This document shows, piece after piece, positions 1 to 7,520 of a stretch of 64,000 nt of DNA (the first letter of the stretch is position 1; each line of letters starts with the position of its first letter). The notes below the pieces were generated by a model. That model was not told the DNA's origin. It did no database searches and saw nothing but the letters and a program-made list of their open reading frames with translations. Source of the DNA: an uncultured Oceanobacter sp. (GTDB taxonomy: Bacteria; Pseudomonadota; Gammaproteobacteria; Pseudomonadales; Oceanobacteraceae); the NCBI GenBank assembly GCA_913061185.1, contig CAJXTI010000014.1, positions 1-64,000 on the forward strand, given 5' to 3'. A program made the translations under genes and the position numbers.

Positions 1-95
1 CGTTTGTCGGCCTGGTATTGATCGACGGTTTTCTGAAATTGATGACGAGGGATGATGTTGAGTCGCTGTGCCAGTACGGTGTTAGAATGTGCCAA
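1..95 (-). CDS. IS4-family transposase, N-terminal fragment
   Basis: Only the first 31 codons are inside the window. They read LAHSNTVLAQRLNIIPRHQF and onward, which matches the conserved start of DUF4372 / IS4-type transposases (pattern AHxNTVxxQLLxLxPRHxF). The start appears to be TTG at 93-95, preceded by AGAGGA seven bases upstream; an in-frame TAA lies further upstream. The DDE catalytic residues are off the window, so it cannot be judged whether the enzyme is intact. The gene points away from the aldehyde dehydrogenase that the element interrupts. Confidence 0.72.
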   Translation of the reverse strand, partial: MAHSNTVLAQRLNIIPRHQFQKTVDQYQADK

Positions 96-194
96 GCCCG
101 GTTCCTCTGAATGATGTCTGTGAGAAGCTTCATTTTACCGGAAACGGCATGGGAACCGGGCTCCTTTCTTTTGGCGGGTCAGTTAACCGGACAG
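1..194 (-). mobile_element. Terminal part of an IS4-like insertion sequence
   Basis: This is the right-hand end of an insertion sequence that continues off the left edge. It carries the first codons of a transposase reading leftward, preceded by about 100 bp of non-coding DNA. The outer tip, read inward, begins CTGTCCGGTTAACTG, which looks like the terminal inverted repeat of DUF4372-type IS4 elements (recalled from family knowledge). The flanking aldehyde dehydrogenase frame loses its family resemblance at positions 194-199, which sets the boundary. The opposite end and the target duplication lie outside the window, so the exact edge is uncertain by a few bases. Confidence 0.75.
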
Positions 195-1402
195 TAGTGC
201 AGCCCATACTGGCTATTATTGGCACGGCTGACAGCCTCATCGATGGTATTGAATTTCATGATCGAACGCACCGGGCCAAATATTTCTTCGTTAGCAATCG
301 GGCTGGTTTCGTCAGTATCACAAACCAATGTCGGCTCGATAAAAAAGCCAGGTGTGCGGATTTTTCCTCCAGCCAGAATGCGCCCATACTGCGGCACCAG
401 AGACAGAACATTGCGAATATCGTCAAACTGCTTGCGATTCTGTACCGGACCAAACTGGGTCGCCGGATCCATACCATCCCCGGTCACACTGTCCGCCACC
501 CGCTTGGCCAGTGCTGCACACATCGCGTCATACACTCCTTCCTGTACATAGATACGCTTGATAGACATGCATACCTGTCCGGAGTTAATAAAGGCCATAT
601 CAAATATTTGCTCGGCGACCTGTTCAACGTTAACGTCATCCAATACGATGGCCGCATCATTACCACCCAACTCCAACGTCAGACGCTTGAGATTGTGCGC
701 GGAGGAGGCCATAACCTGACGCCCAGTCTGGGTTGAACCAGTGAAAGAGATCTTGGCAACATCCGTACTCTGACTAAGCAGTGGGCCAATATCGCCACGG
801 TCTGCCAGAACGTTGATCACGCCAGCCGGCACAACAGACTGGAGCAACTCACCCAAACGCAAAGTAGCCAGCGGTGTCGTCGGGCTGGGCTTAATCACCA
901 AGGTATTGCCTGCCAACAGCGCCGGAGCCAATTTGTATACCGCCATCAGCACCGGGAAGTTCCAGGGAATAATGGCAGCAACAATCCCCAAAGGGCGGCG
1001 GTGCAACTCCACTCGCTGGCTATCATCGTTGCGAATAACTTCAGGCGCCAGTTTCAGTGATGCGAAATAACGCAACACCGTTGCACTCATCATCAACTCC
1101 ATATCAGAACCAGCCAATGGTTTGCCTTGTTCCAAGGTAATTAACTGACGCAGTTCCTGACTGTTCTGTTCGATAATATCCGCGATATTCAGTAATACGT
1201 TCTTACGCACTTCCAGACTGACATTACGCCATTGCGGATATGCAGCCTTGGCGGCTGCAATCGCCTGGATGGCATCTGTGCTCGTGGCAAACGGTACCTG
1301 ACAAATAACTCGTTCATTCGCTGGGTTAATAACATCCATCATCTGTTCATGACGAACCAGTCGGCCATTGATCAACATGGAAGGTGAATTTAACATGGAC
1401 AT
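179..1402 (-). pseudogene. Aldehyde dehydrogenase truncated by IS insertion
   Basis: NAD(P)-dependent aldehyde dehydrogenase superfamily, which oxidises an aldehyde to its carboxylate in the cytoplasm. Visible motifs are PWNF (147-150), FTGST (220-224), the general base in LELGG (Glu244), the nucleophile in NSGQVC (Cys278) and EEIFGP (372-377). The start has a good ribosome site (AAGGA). Family members are about 470 residues. Here resemblance stops at NNSQYGL (residue 401), and six foreign residues derived from the IS tip precede a stop. About 70 C-terminal residues, needed for oligomerisation and the end of the catalytic domain, are missing. The product is probably inactive. It is the last gene of the minus-strand catabolic island, about 200 bp beyond the MFS gene. 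Confidence 0.85.
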
Positions 1403-1607
1403 GATATATTCCTTTTTATTGTTTTAAGGGCACTTCGAACAACTCGGTGCCCACTTTCGGTTTCCGAATGGTTTCAAATGACAAAGCCGATGTGCAGGCA
1501 TAACGGGTTACGCCAAAAAACGCCAACACCGAGTTGGAATGATTTGGGAACCCTTGCAGGGCTCTGATCCACTTGCTCAACGAGTTGCTAATAAACCAGA
1601 GTCAGTA

Positions 1608-2834
1608 TCACGCTATCGTGGTATTCGCCACTGGCTGCGACTCCTTATCCCGGCTGAATTTCAGAAACAGGATAACAACAGCCATCACCGCAGCACTGGC
1701 AGAGGCCATATACAGTGGTGCTTCCAGACCAAACGAGTTGGCCATTTGACCACCCACCGAAGGCATGATGGTCGCGCCAATAATCTCGGCGAACATGGAG
1801 GTCATGCCAATGGCGGCCGCAGCTGTGGCGCGAGGCACACTCTCTGACGCAGCAACCACTATCACCAGCGTCGTAATACCAAGGCTACAGTTAGTGATAA
1901 ATACGAGCAATGCCAGCAACCAGACAGTATCGTACAGCGGAACCACCATCAGCGTCAGCGGTGTAAAGATCGCGGCAATGGCCATCATCAGAGCCGCTGC
2001 CTTGCGACCGACAATGCCGGACGCCCAAACCAGAATAAAGCCGGTTACCACACCACCTGCTCCACTCATGCCCATCACCATACCGGCAGTGCGGGGATCC
2101 TGCTGCTGTACTTCCGTGATATACAGAGGTCCAAACGAATTGAACAGATACAACCAGCTCAGGAAGCAGGAACCGGCAATTGAGCAGATCCAAATATTGC
2201 GTGTCATCAGGACATTGCGGAAATCTTTCAGGGTCGGTTCGTGATGATGGTGGTAAGCCCCCTGCTTGCGAGGTTCCACCACAAAGAAGGCCATCAGAGC
2301 AGCAACAATTAACACAGGAGCACCAGCCAGGTAAAATGCCACGTGCCAGTCGTAAGTGGACGCCACCTGGGTAACCAGTACCGGGGCGATGGCAAGGCCA
2401 ATAATAGTACCTGCACTAAGTACAATGGCGATGTTATTGCTGCGAGTACGATCAGATGATGATTCACTGATCAGAGCCGACATGGTGGCCAGAATCGGGC
2501 CTTCGGCAACCCCCAACAAACCTCGGACAATCAACAGAGATTCGTAGGTTTCAACCATACCGGAAGCGGCTGTCAGACCGGCGGCGGCAATCAGCGACGG
2601 AATCAATACCGGCTTGCGGCCAATCTTGTCTGATAAGGCACCGAATAAAAAAGTAGAAGCAGCCCAGCCCAATGCCAGCACCGAGTTCAGCTTGCCAATC
2701 TGGGCGTCATCCAGTCCCAGATCCGGTTTAATGTAGGGCGCCAAAAATGACAGCGTCATACGATCAAGGAATACCGTTCCCCAAGCGACGAACAGCAAGG
2801 CTACCAACCCCAGTTCATAGCGTCTATTGAACAT
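1608..2834 (-). CDS. Major facilitator superfamily transporter
   Basis: A 408-residue inner-membrane carrier with about twelve hydrophobic segments, the usual size for the family. The loop after the second segment carries MFS motif A (GALSDKIGRKP, about residues 65-75), and a DR pair follows the first segment (FLDRM). The overall pattern is closest to organic-anion/aromatic-acid symporters (ACS/AAHS groups). The central cytoplasmic loop contains four consecutive histidines (195-198). A good ribosome site (GGAGAG) precedes the ATG. It lies between the ETF-QO gene and the broken aldehyde dehydrogenase, so it probably imports the substrate or an intermediate of the island's pathway. The substrate cannot be read from the sequence. 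Confidence 0.85.
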   Translation of the reverse strand: MFNRRYELGLVALLFVAWGTVFLDRMTLSFLAPYIKPDLGLDDAQIGKLNSVLALGWAASTFLFGALSDKIGRKPVLIPSLIAAAGLTAASGMVETYESLLIVRGLLGVAEGPILATMSALISESSSDRTRSNNIAIVLSAGTIIGLAIAPVLVTQVASTYDWHVAFYLAGAPVLIVAALMAFFVVEPRKQGAYHHHHEPTLKDFRNVLMTRNIWICSIAGSCFLSWLYLFNSFGPLYITEVQQQDPRTAGMVMGMSGAGGVVTGFILVWASGIVGRKAAALMMAIAAIFTPLTLMVVPLYDTVWLLALLVFITNCSLGITTLVIVVAASESVPRATAAAAIGMTSMFAEIIGATIMPSVGGQMANSFGLEAPLYMASASAAVMAVVILFLKFSRDKESQPVANTTIA

Positions 2835-3169
2835 TACAGTTCTCTCCAGTTGTTATTCTTGCTTCCAGCCGATGCCCGAAATTCGGTTTTTTTTCAGCCA
2901 TATATTTATATTTTTTATTCAGAAAAACATTGACATGAAAAACATTCTCACATCAGTTTTTGACCTCATAAGGAATAGTGCAGGATAGCATTCCGGGTTG
3001 GCCGACAAATGCTGTCGATAAACAAAGGCATATCCGATCGTTCCCGCTAAAACAAAATATTGCATTCTAAATACAGAAAGAAAATCCCTGATATCCGTTA
3101 TATAAATAAAACCGACCATAGCAGAAAGAAATTTGAAAGATCGATCCCGTTTTTCCGATATACCAGGAA
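2835..3169. other. Intergenic region between MFS and ETF-QO genes
   Basis: 335 bp without a credible gene. It is AT-rich compared with its neighbours, with several A/T runs (about 2886-2925). It must hold the promoter for the MFS gene and the end of the ETF-QO transcript. No convincing operator or terminator was recognised, and the ATCACGG palindrome seen at the two main operons of the island is absent. Confidence 0.5.
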
Positions 3170-4816
3170 TTACATATTAGGGTAATTTGGTCCACCGCCA
3201 CCTTCCGGTGCTACCCACGTAATGTTCTGAGCGGGGTCTTTAATGTCACACGTTTTGCAATGTAAGCAGTTTTGGGAATTAATCTGCAACCGCTGACCGC
3301 CAACGTCATCGACCACCTCATACACACCTGCTGGACAATAACGCTGCGCAGGTTCTGCATACATGGGCAGGTTGCTATCAATCGGTATTGATGGGTCTTT
3401 AATCACCAAATGACACGCCTGGTCTTCGGCATGATTTGTGTTGGAAACAAACACAGAGGACAGTTTATCAAAGCTCAGCTTGTTATCCGGCTTAGGATAG
3501 GCAATCCTAGGACTCTGAGCAGCCAGTTTGAGGCAACTAAAGTCCGGTTTGCGATCATGTAGAGTAAACGGCAAAGCTCCCTTGAACAGGTTCTGATCCA
3601 GCAGATTAAAAGCACCACCCAGCAGGGGGCCAAACTTATGCATAGCAGAGCCAAAGCTACGAGACTGAAACAATTCGTCATAAAGCCAGCTACTCTTGAA
3701 TCGATCTGCAAAATCAGTCAGATCTTCCCCGCCCTGACTGTCGTTTTGCAGTGCTGTAAAGATCGTCTCAGCTGCCAACATTCCTGACTTCATCGCGGTA
3801 TGAGTGCCCTTAATTTTACTGAAGTTTAGAGTGCCTGCGTCACAGCCAATCAGTAAACCGCCAGGAAAATTCATCTTCGGCAACGAATTGAATCCACCCT
3901 TGGTAATCGCCCGAGCACCGTAAGATACCCGAGTCCCTCCCTGTAGATATTGCGACAATGCAGGGTGGTGCTTGAGACGCTGTAACTCATCAAATGGACT
4001 GACCCAAGGGTTGCTGTAGTTCAGGTCAACAATTAACCCAACAACCACTTGGTTGTTTTCGAGGTGATAACAAAAAAAACCCCCAGTGGTATCACCACTC
4101 AATGGCCAGCCAGTACCGTGAACCACCAGCCCAGGCCGATGCAGATCAGGATTAATATCCCAAAGCTCCTTAAGACCAATGCCGTAGTGTTGAACATCGG
4201 CGTCAGTATCCAGCTGAAAGCGTTCAATCAGTTGTTTACCCAAGTGCCCCCGACAGCCTTCAGCAAACAAGGTATAACGAGCGCTCAGTTCAATACCTGG
4301 AGTGTAGGCTGGCCCCTGCTCACCCTTGGCCGTTACTCCCATATCGCCAGTGGCAATACCTTTAACACTGCCATCGTCGTTAAACAAAACTTCCGTGGCT
4401 GCAAAACCCGGATAAATTTCAACCCCCAGCTGTTCTGCCTGCTCCGCCAGCCAACGACACAGATTTCCAAGACTGATAATGTAGTTACCCGTATTGTGCA
4501 TGGTCACAGGCACCATACGGCTTGGAACTTTCACTGTGCCACGCTCGCTGTGAAGCAGATAGACGTCATCTTTGGTCACTGGAGTATTGAGTGGTGCTCC
4601 CCGTGCCTGCCAGTCGGGAAACAACTCGTCCAATGCGCGGGGTTCGAGAATCGCTCCAGACAAAATATGAGCGCCTATTTCAGACCCCTTTTCAACGACG
4701 CAAATCGTCAGAGTCCTTCCTCCTGCCTGAGCCTGCTGAGCCAAGCGACATGCAGCGGATAACCCAGAAGGGCCACCACCAACAATGACAACGTCAAACT
4801 CCATCACTTCACGCAT
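3170..4816 (-). CDS. Electron transfer flavoprotein-ubiquinone oxidoreductase
   Basis: ETF-QO takes electrons from reduced ETF and passes them to membrane ubiquinone. At 548 residues it is full length for the family. An N-terminal FAD-binding motif (VVIVGGGPSGLSAA, about residues 9-22) is followed by the FAD/quinone-binding body. The C-terminal ferredoxin-like part holds the 4Fe-4S ligands Cys494, Cys517, Cys520 and Cys523, and the protein ends in the typical GGGGPNYPNM. It sits 27 bp downstream of etfA and completes the chain EthD-etfB-etfA-ETF-QO. This operon would link the island's acyl-CoA dehydrogenase to the respiratory chain. The first ATG is used; a second ATG four codons later is possible. 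Confidence 0.95.
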   Translation of the reverse strand: MREVMEFDVVIVGGGPSGLSAACRLAQQAQAGGRTLTICVVEKGSEIGAHILSGAILEPRALDELFPDWQARGAPLNTPVTKDDVYLLHSERGTVKVPSRMVPVTMHNTGNYIISLGNLCRWLAEQAEQLGVEIYPGFAATEVLFNDDGSVKGIATGDMGVTAKGEQGPAYTPGIELSARYTLFAEGCRGHLGKQLIERFQLDTDADVQHYGIGLKELWDINPDLHRPGLVVHGTGWPLSGDTTGGFFCYHLENNQVVVGLIVDLNYSNPWVSPFDELQRLKHHPALSQYLQGGTRVSYGARAITKGGFNSLPKMNFPGGLLIGCDAGTLNFSKIKGTHTAMKSGMLAAETIFTALQNDSQGGEDLTDFADRFKSSWLYDELFQSRSFGSAMHKFGPLLGGAFNLLDQNLFKGALPFTLHDRKPDFSCLKLAAQSPRIAYPKPDNKLSFDKLSSVFVSNTNHAEDQACHLVIKDPSIPIDSNLPMYAEPAQRYCPAGVYEVVDDVGGQRLQINSQNCLHCKTCDIKDPAQNITWVAPEGGGGPNYPNM

Positions 4817-4843
4817 CGGTATTTCCCACTCCTCTACGCTTTC

Positions 4844-5773
4844 TCAAAGCTTGCGTGCCAATTCAGGTAATGCATCAAACAAGTCCATTACCAAACCATA
4901 ATCCGCGACCTGAAAGATCGGTGCATCCGGATCTTTATTGATGGCGACAATCACTTTGGAACCCTTCATACCTGCCAAGTGCTGAATCGCACCGGAAATC
5001 CCCACCGCAACATACAGATCAGGAGCCACAATTTTCCCAGTTTGGCCAACCTGCAAATCATTACTGACAAAACCGGCATCAACTGCTGCACGAGATGCGC
5101 CAATCGCTCCATTAAGACGATCTGCCACGGCTTCCAGTAATTCGAAATTACGACCATTCCCCATACCCCTGCCACCCGAGACGATCACGCTGGCAGCCGC
5201 CAGCTCTGGGCGTTCAGATTGAACCAGAACCTCATCAATGAAGACGCTAGTCTGGTCATCACAGTGTGTGTCGATACTATCAATGACGGCACAACCACCT
5301 GTTGATGCTGCCTTATCAAAAGCAGAAGTACGCACCGTGATCACTTTAATCGGATCAAGAGACTGCACCATCGCAATGGCATTACCCGCATAAATCGGGC
5401 GCTGAAAAGTATCCTCGGCATCCACCGCAATAATTTCAGATATTTGGCCAACATCGAGCAAGGCTGCCACTCGAGGCATTACGTCTTTACCCATGCTGCT
5501 GGCGGCCGCCAGAATGTGTTCATGCCCTTCTGCCAATTCGATAATCAAGGCCGATAGTTTTTCCGGTAATAATTTGTCATAAGCGGCGTCGTTGACCAGT
5601 AAAACCCGATCAATACATGGAATACTGGCAGCCTGCTCCGCCACTGCTGCACAATCATTACCTGCTATCAGCATGGTGATACCATTACCGATACGACGTG
5701 CTGCGGTGACGACATTCAGAGTACTTGTATTAAGGGTTTTGTTATCGTGTTCTGCGATTAAAAGAATTGTCAT
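4844..5773 (-). CDS. etfA: Electron transfer flavoprotein, alpha subunit
   Basis: The alpha subunit of the FAD-containing heterodimer that accepts electrons from acyl-CoA dehydrogenases. At 309 residues it has the standard bacterial length. The C-terminal FAD domain is clear: SGGRGMG (199-205) and the signature QTGKIVAPDLYVAVGISGAI (244-263), followed by NKDPDAPIF. A GAGGG ribosome site precedes the ATG, and the gene starts 10 bp after the end of etfB. Placing a dedicated ETF pair and an ETF-QO inside a catabolic island suggests that flux through the acyl-CoA dehydrogenase there is high, or that it prefers its own ETF. It may alternatively be the cell's only ETF. Confidence 0.96.
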   Translation of the reverse strand: MTILLIAEHDNKTLNTSTLNVVTAARRIGNGITMLIAGNDCAAVAEQAASIPCIDRVLLVNDAAYDKLLPEKLSALIIELAEGHEHILAAASSMGKDVMPRVAALLDVGQISEIIAVDAEDTFQRPIYAGNAIAMVQSLDPIKVITVRTSAFDKAASTGGCAVIDSIDTHCDDQTSVFIDEVLVQSERPELAAASVIVSGGRGMGNGRNFELLEAVADRLNGAIGASRAAVDAGFVSNDLQVGQTGKIVAPDLYVAVGISGAIQHLAGMKGSKVIVAINKDPDAPIFQVADYGLVMDLFDALPELARKL

Positions 5774-5783
5774 TACCGTACCC

Positions 5784-6533
5784 TCAAATCACCTTGGCTT
5801 CATTTTTCAGTTTATCCACGAGTTCATCCACACTGGCCACCTTGATACCCGCCTGACGCGCTTCGGGTGAATCCACGCTCAAGACCAGTGCATGCTGCTT
5901 CAGCTCAACGCCTAACTCTTCCGGAGTCACCACCGCCATCGATTTTTTCTTAGCCCTCATAACATCAGGCAATTTTGCATAACGCGGTTCATTCAGGCGT
6001 AAATCGGTAGTTACAACGGCGGGCAATGCCAACTCAACTGTGCGCAGGCCACCATCTATTTCCCGAGTTACCTGAACTTTGCTGCCATTCACCTTAACAA
6101 CGGACGCAAAAGTTCCCTGAGGGCGTCCAGTCAAAGCCGCCAACATCTGACCTGTCTGATTGTTATCTGCATCAATGGACTGCTTACCCAGAATGACCAG
6201 CCCCGGCTCTTCGCTCTTCATCAGAGCAGCCAACAGCTTGGCAATATTAAGAGGCTCGGCAACGGCATCGGTGTTCACCTGAATGCCACGATCAGCGCCC
6301 AGCGCCAGCGCCAGGCGCAACTGTTCTTGCACCACATCAGGCCCAACAGAGACAACCACAACTTCAGAGGCGATACCTGCTTCTTTCAAGCGGACAGCCT
6401 CTTCGACGGCAATTTCACAAAAGGGATTAATGGCCATTTTGACATTGGTCAAATCCACGCCACTACTATCAGCCTTGACCCGAACTTTAACGTTGTGATC
6501 CACAACCCGCTTTATGCATACCAGAATTTTCAT
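5784..6533 (-). CDS. etfB: Electron transfer flavoprotein, beta subunit
   Basis: The 249-residue beta subunit of ETF. It carries the AMP-binding element DADNNQTGQ (121-129) and the family signature around NEPRYAKLPDVMRAKKK (181-197), which includes the recognition-loop leucine and the lysines that contact partner dehydrogenases. Its start overlaps the stop of the upstream EthD gene by four bases (ATGA), so the two are translationally coupled, and etfA follows after 10 bp. With etfA and ETF-QO it forms the electron outlet for flavin dehydrogenases. Confidence 0.96.
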   Translation of the reverse strand: MKILVCIKRVVDHNVKVRVKADSSGVDLTNVKMAINPFCEIAVEEAVRLKEAGIASEVVVVSVGPDVVQEQLRLALALGADRGIQVNTDAVAEPLNIAKLLAALMKSEEPGLVILGKQSIDADNNQTGQMLAALTGRPQGTFASVVKVNGSKVQVTREIDGGLRTVELALPAVVTTDLRLNEPRYAKLPDVMRAKKKSMAVVTPEELGVELKQHALVLSVDSPEARQAGIKVASVDELVDKLKNEAKVI

Positions 6534-6859
6534 TCACTCTCCCTCTGATCAACACACACATCGGTCACTTCGACCCAGGGCTGAATGGTCGTAAAGTTGG
6601 GAATATCGGCCATCAATACACCCGCCGCCGCCGCAAAACTGCTTTCGTAGTCTGCTAAACGCTCAAACAGAATTCCGGTCATCACTTCAAATCGTGCCGG
6701 ACGACCCGGCTCCCCCCCACAAAGACCACTTTCTACATGAATCCCCTTACAGGCAGATCCCAGCAGTCCGGCCACCATGGGAATATGTTTGTTGCAATAA
6801 TAATCCAGGTCGAATCCGGCACCTTCAGTGACCGGGTACATGACATTTATTTTTATCAT
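6530..6859 (-). CDS. EthD-domain protein
   Basis: A 109-residue protein of the EthD family (dimeric alpha/beta barrel, ferredoxin-like fold). It opens with IKINVMYPVTEGAGFDLDYYCNKHIPM, where the Y-x-x-K-H-x-P core (residues 21-27) is characteristic. Family members are small proteins of poorly defined role found beside oxidative degradation or polyketide-modifying enzymes. It is first in the etfB-etfA-ETF-QO operon and overlaps etfB by four bases. The promoter should lie just upstream, where a MITE-like insertion (6893-7032) is found. Whether it is an enzyme of the pathway or an accessory protein is unknown. Confidence 0.85.
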   Translation of the reverse strand: MIKINVMYPVTEGAGFDLDYYCNKHIPMVAGLLGSACKGIHVESGLCGGEPGRPARFEVMTGILFERLADYESSFAAAAGVLMADIPNFTTIQPWVEVTDVCVDQRESE

Positions 6860-6892
6860 CTTGTTTATCCCATCTTTAAAAAAACAGCTTTA

Positions 6893-7032
6893 GGGCACAT
6901 CTATAAATTATTGCGCTTGAAATGAAGGCGTTTAAAATCGACTAGAAATTCTCATTTATTACTCATAAACTGCGCTTTTCGTCGATTTTTTTCCTTGTTC
7001 TTTCATCGCTTGCTATATTTTTAGATGCGCCC
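6893..7032. mobile_element. MITE-like insertion with terminal inverted repeats
   Basis: A 140-bp AT-rich non-coding segment with imperfect terminal inverted repeats. The left end reads GGGCACATCTATAAAT; the right end, read inward, is GGGCGCATCTAAAAAT (14 of 16 identical). Both ends are directly flanked by TTTA (6889-6892 and 7033-7036), which looks like a 4-bp target duplication. It contains no open frame of note. The structure fits a miniature element mobilised by a transposase elsewhere in the genome. It lies between the universal stress gene and the EthD-etf operon and may carry or disrupt that operon's promoter. Confidence 0.6.
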
Positions 7033-7064
7033 TTTAGAAAGCATTACGTTAGAAGGCATTACGT

Positions 7065-7520
7065 TTATTCTCCGTTTGATCTCAACGGCATAACCAGCAC
7101 CGGCACCGATGCAGAATCGAGCACCTTTTGTGTTTGTGAGCCAACCAATAATCGCTCCAATCCATGATGGCCATGAGAAGCCATCACCACCAGGTCACAA
7201 GCGCTGCTGCGGACTTCGTTAATAATTTCCTCAAACGGCGCATCACCTATACGCAGCTGGGTAACCGCTCTGACACCATGCAAGGCAGCGAGATCCAATG
7301 CCGCCTGGAGAGTCTGTTTGGCTTCATGGAGTGCTATGTCTATAAAACGATCAGGAGACAGAGTTCTTTGCAGAGCCCCTTCAGCAGTGCCTTCAAAGTC
7401 CTGACAGACCGTAATAAATGTCATCGTCGCTCCGATCTCACTGGCAAATTTGATCGAATATTCCGCCAATCTCATAGCCAGGGGCGACTGATCCAAAGGC
7501 ACTAGCAGGTGCTGGTACAT
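7065..7520 (-). CDS. Universal stress protein (UspA family)
   Basis: A 151-residue single-domain cytoplasmic Usp with an ATP-binding-type signature. Asp10 lies after the first strand (LLVPLDQS), and the GHHG-x6-GS loop spans residues 117-128 and is followed by the VPVLVM strand. The start overlaps the end of the RND gene by 19 bp, with GGAG upstream, so the two are co-transcribed and probably coupled. Usp genes embedded in catabolic operons are common; the precise role here is unknown. It is the last gene of the DUF1302-DUF1329-YCF48-RND operon. Confidence 0.92.
   Translation of the reverse strand: MYQHLLVPLDQSPLAMRLAEYSIKFASEIGATMTFITVCQDFEGTAEGALQRTLSPDRFIDIALHEAKQTLQAALDLAALHGVRAVTQLRIGDAPFEEIINEVRSSACDLVVMASHGHHGLERLLVGSQTQKVLDSASVPVLVMPLRSNGE

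Noticed and set aside
2870-2898. Possible plus-strand terminator (CCGAAATTCGG then T-run)
   Set aside because: The stem has only five pairs around one base and no plus-strand gene ends there.
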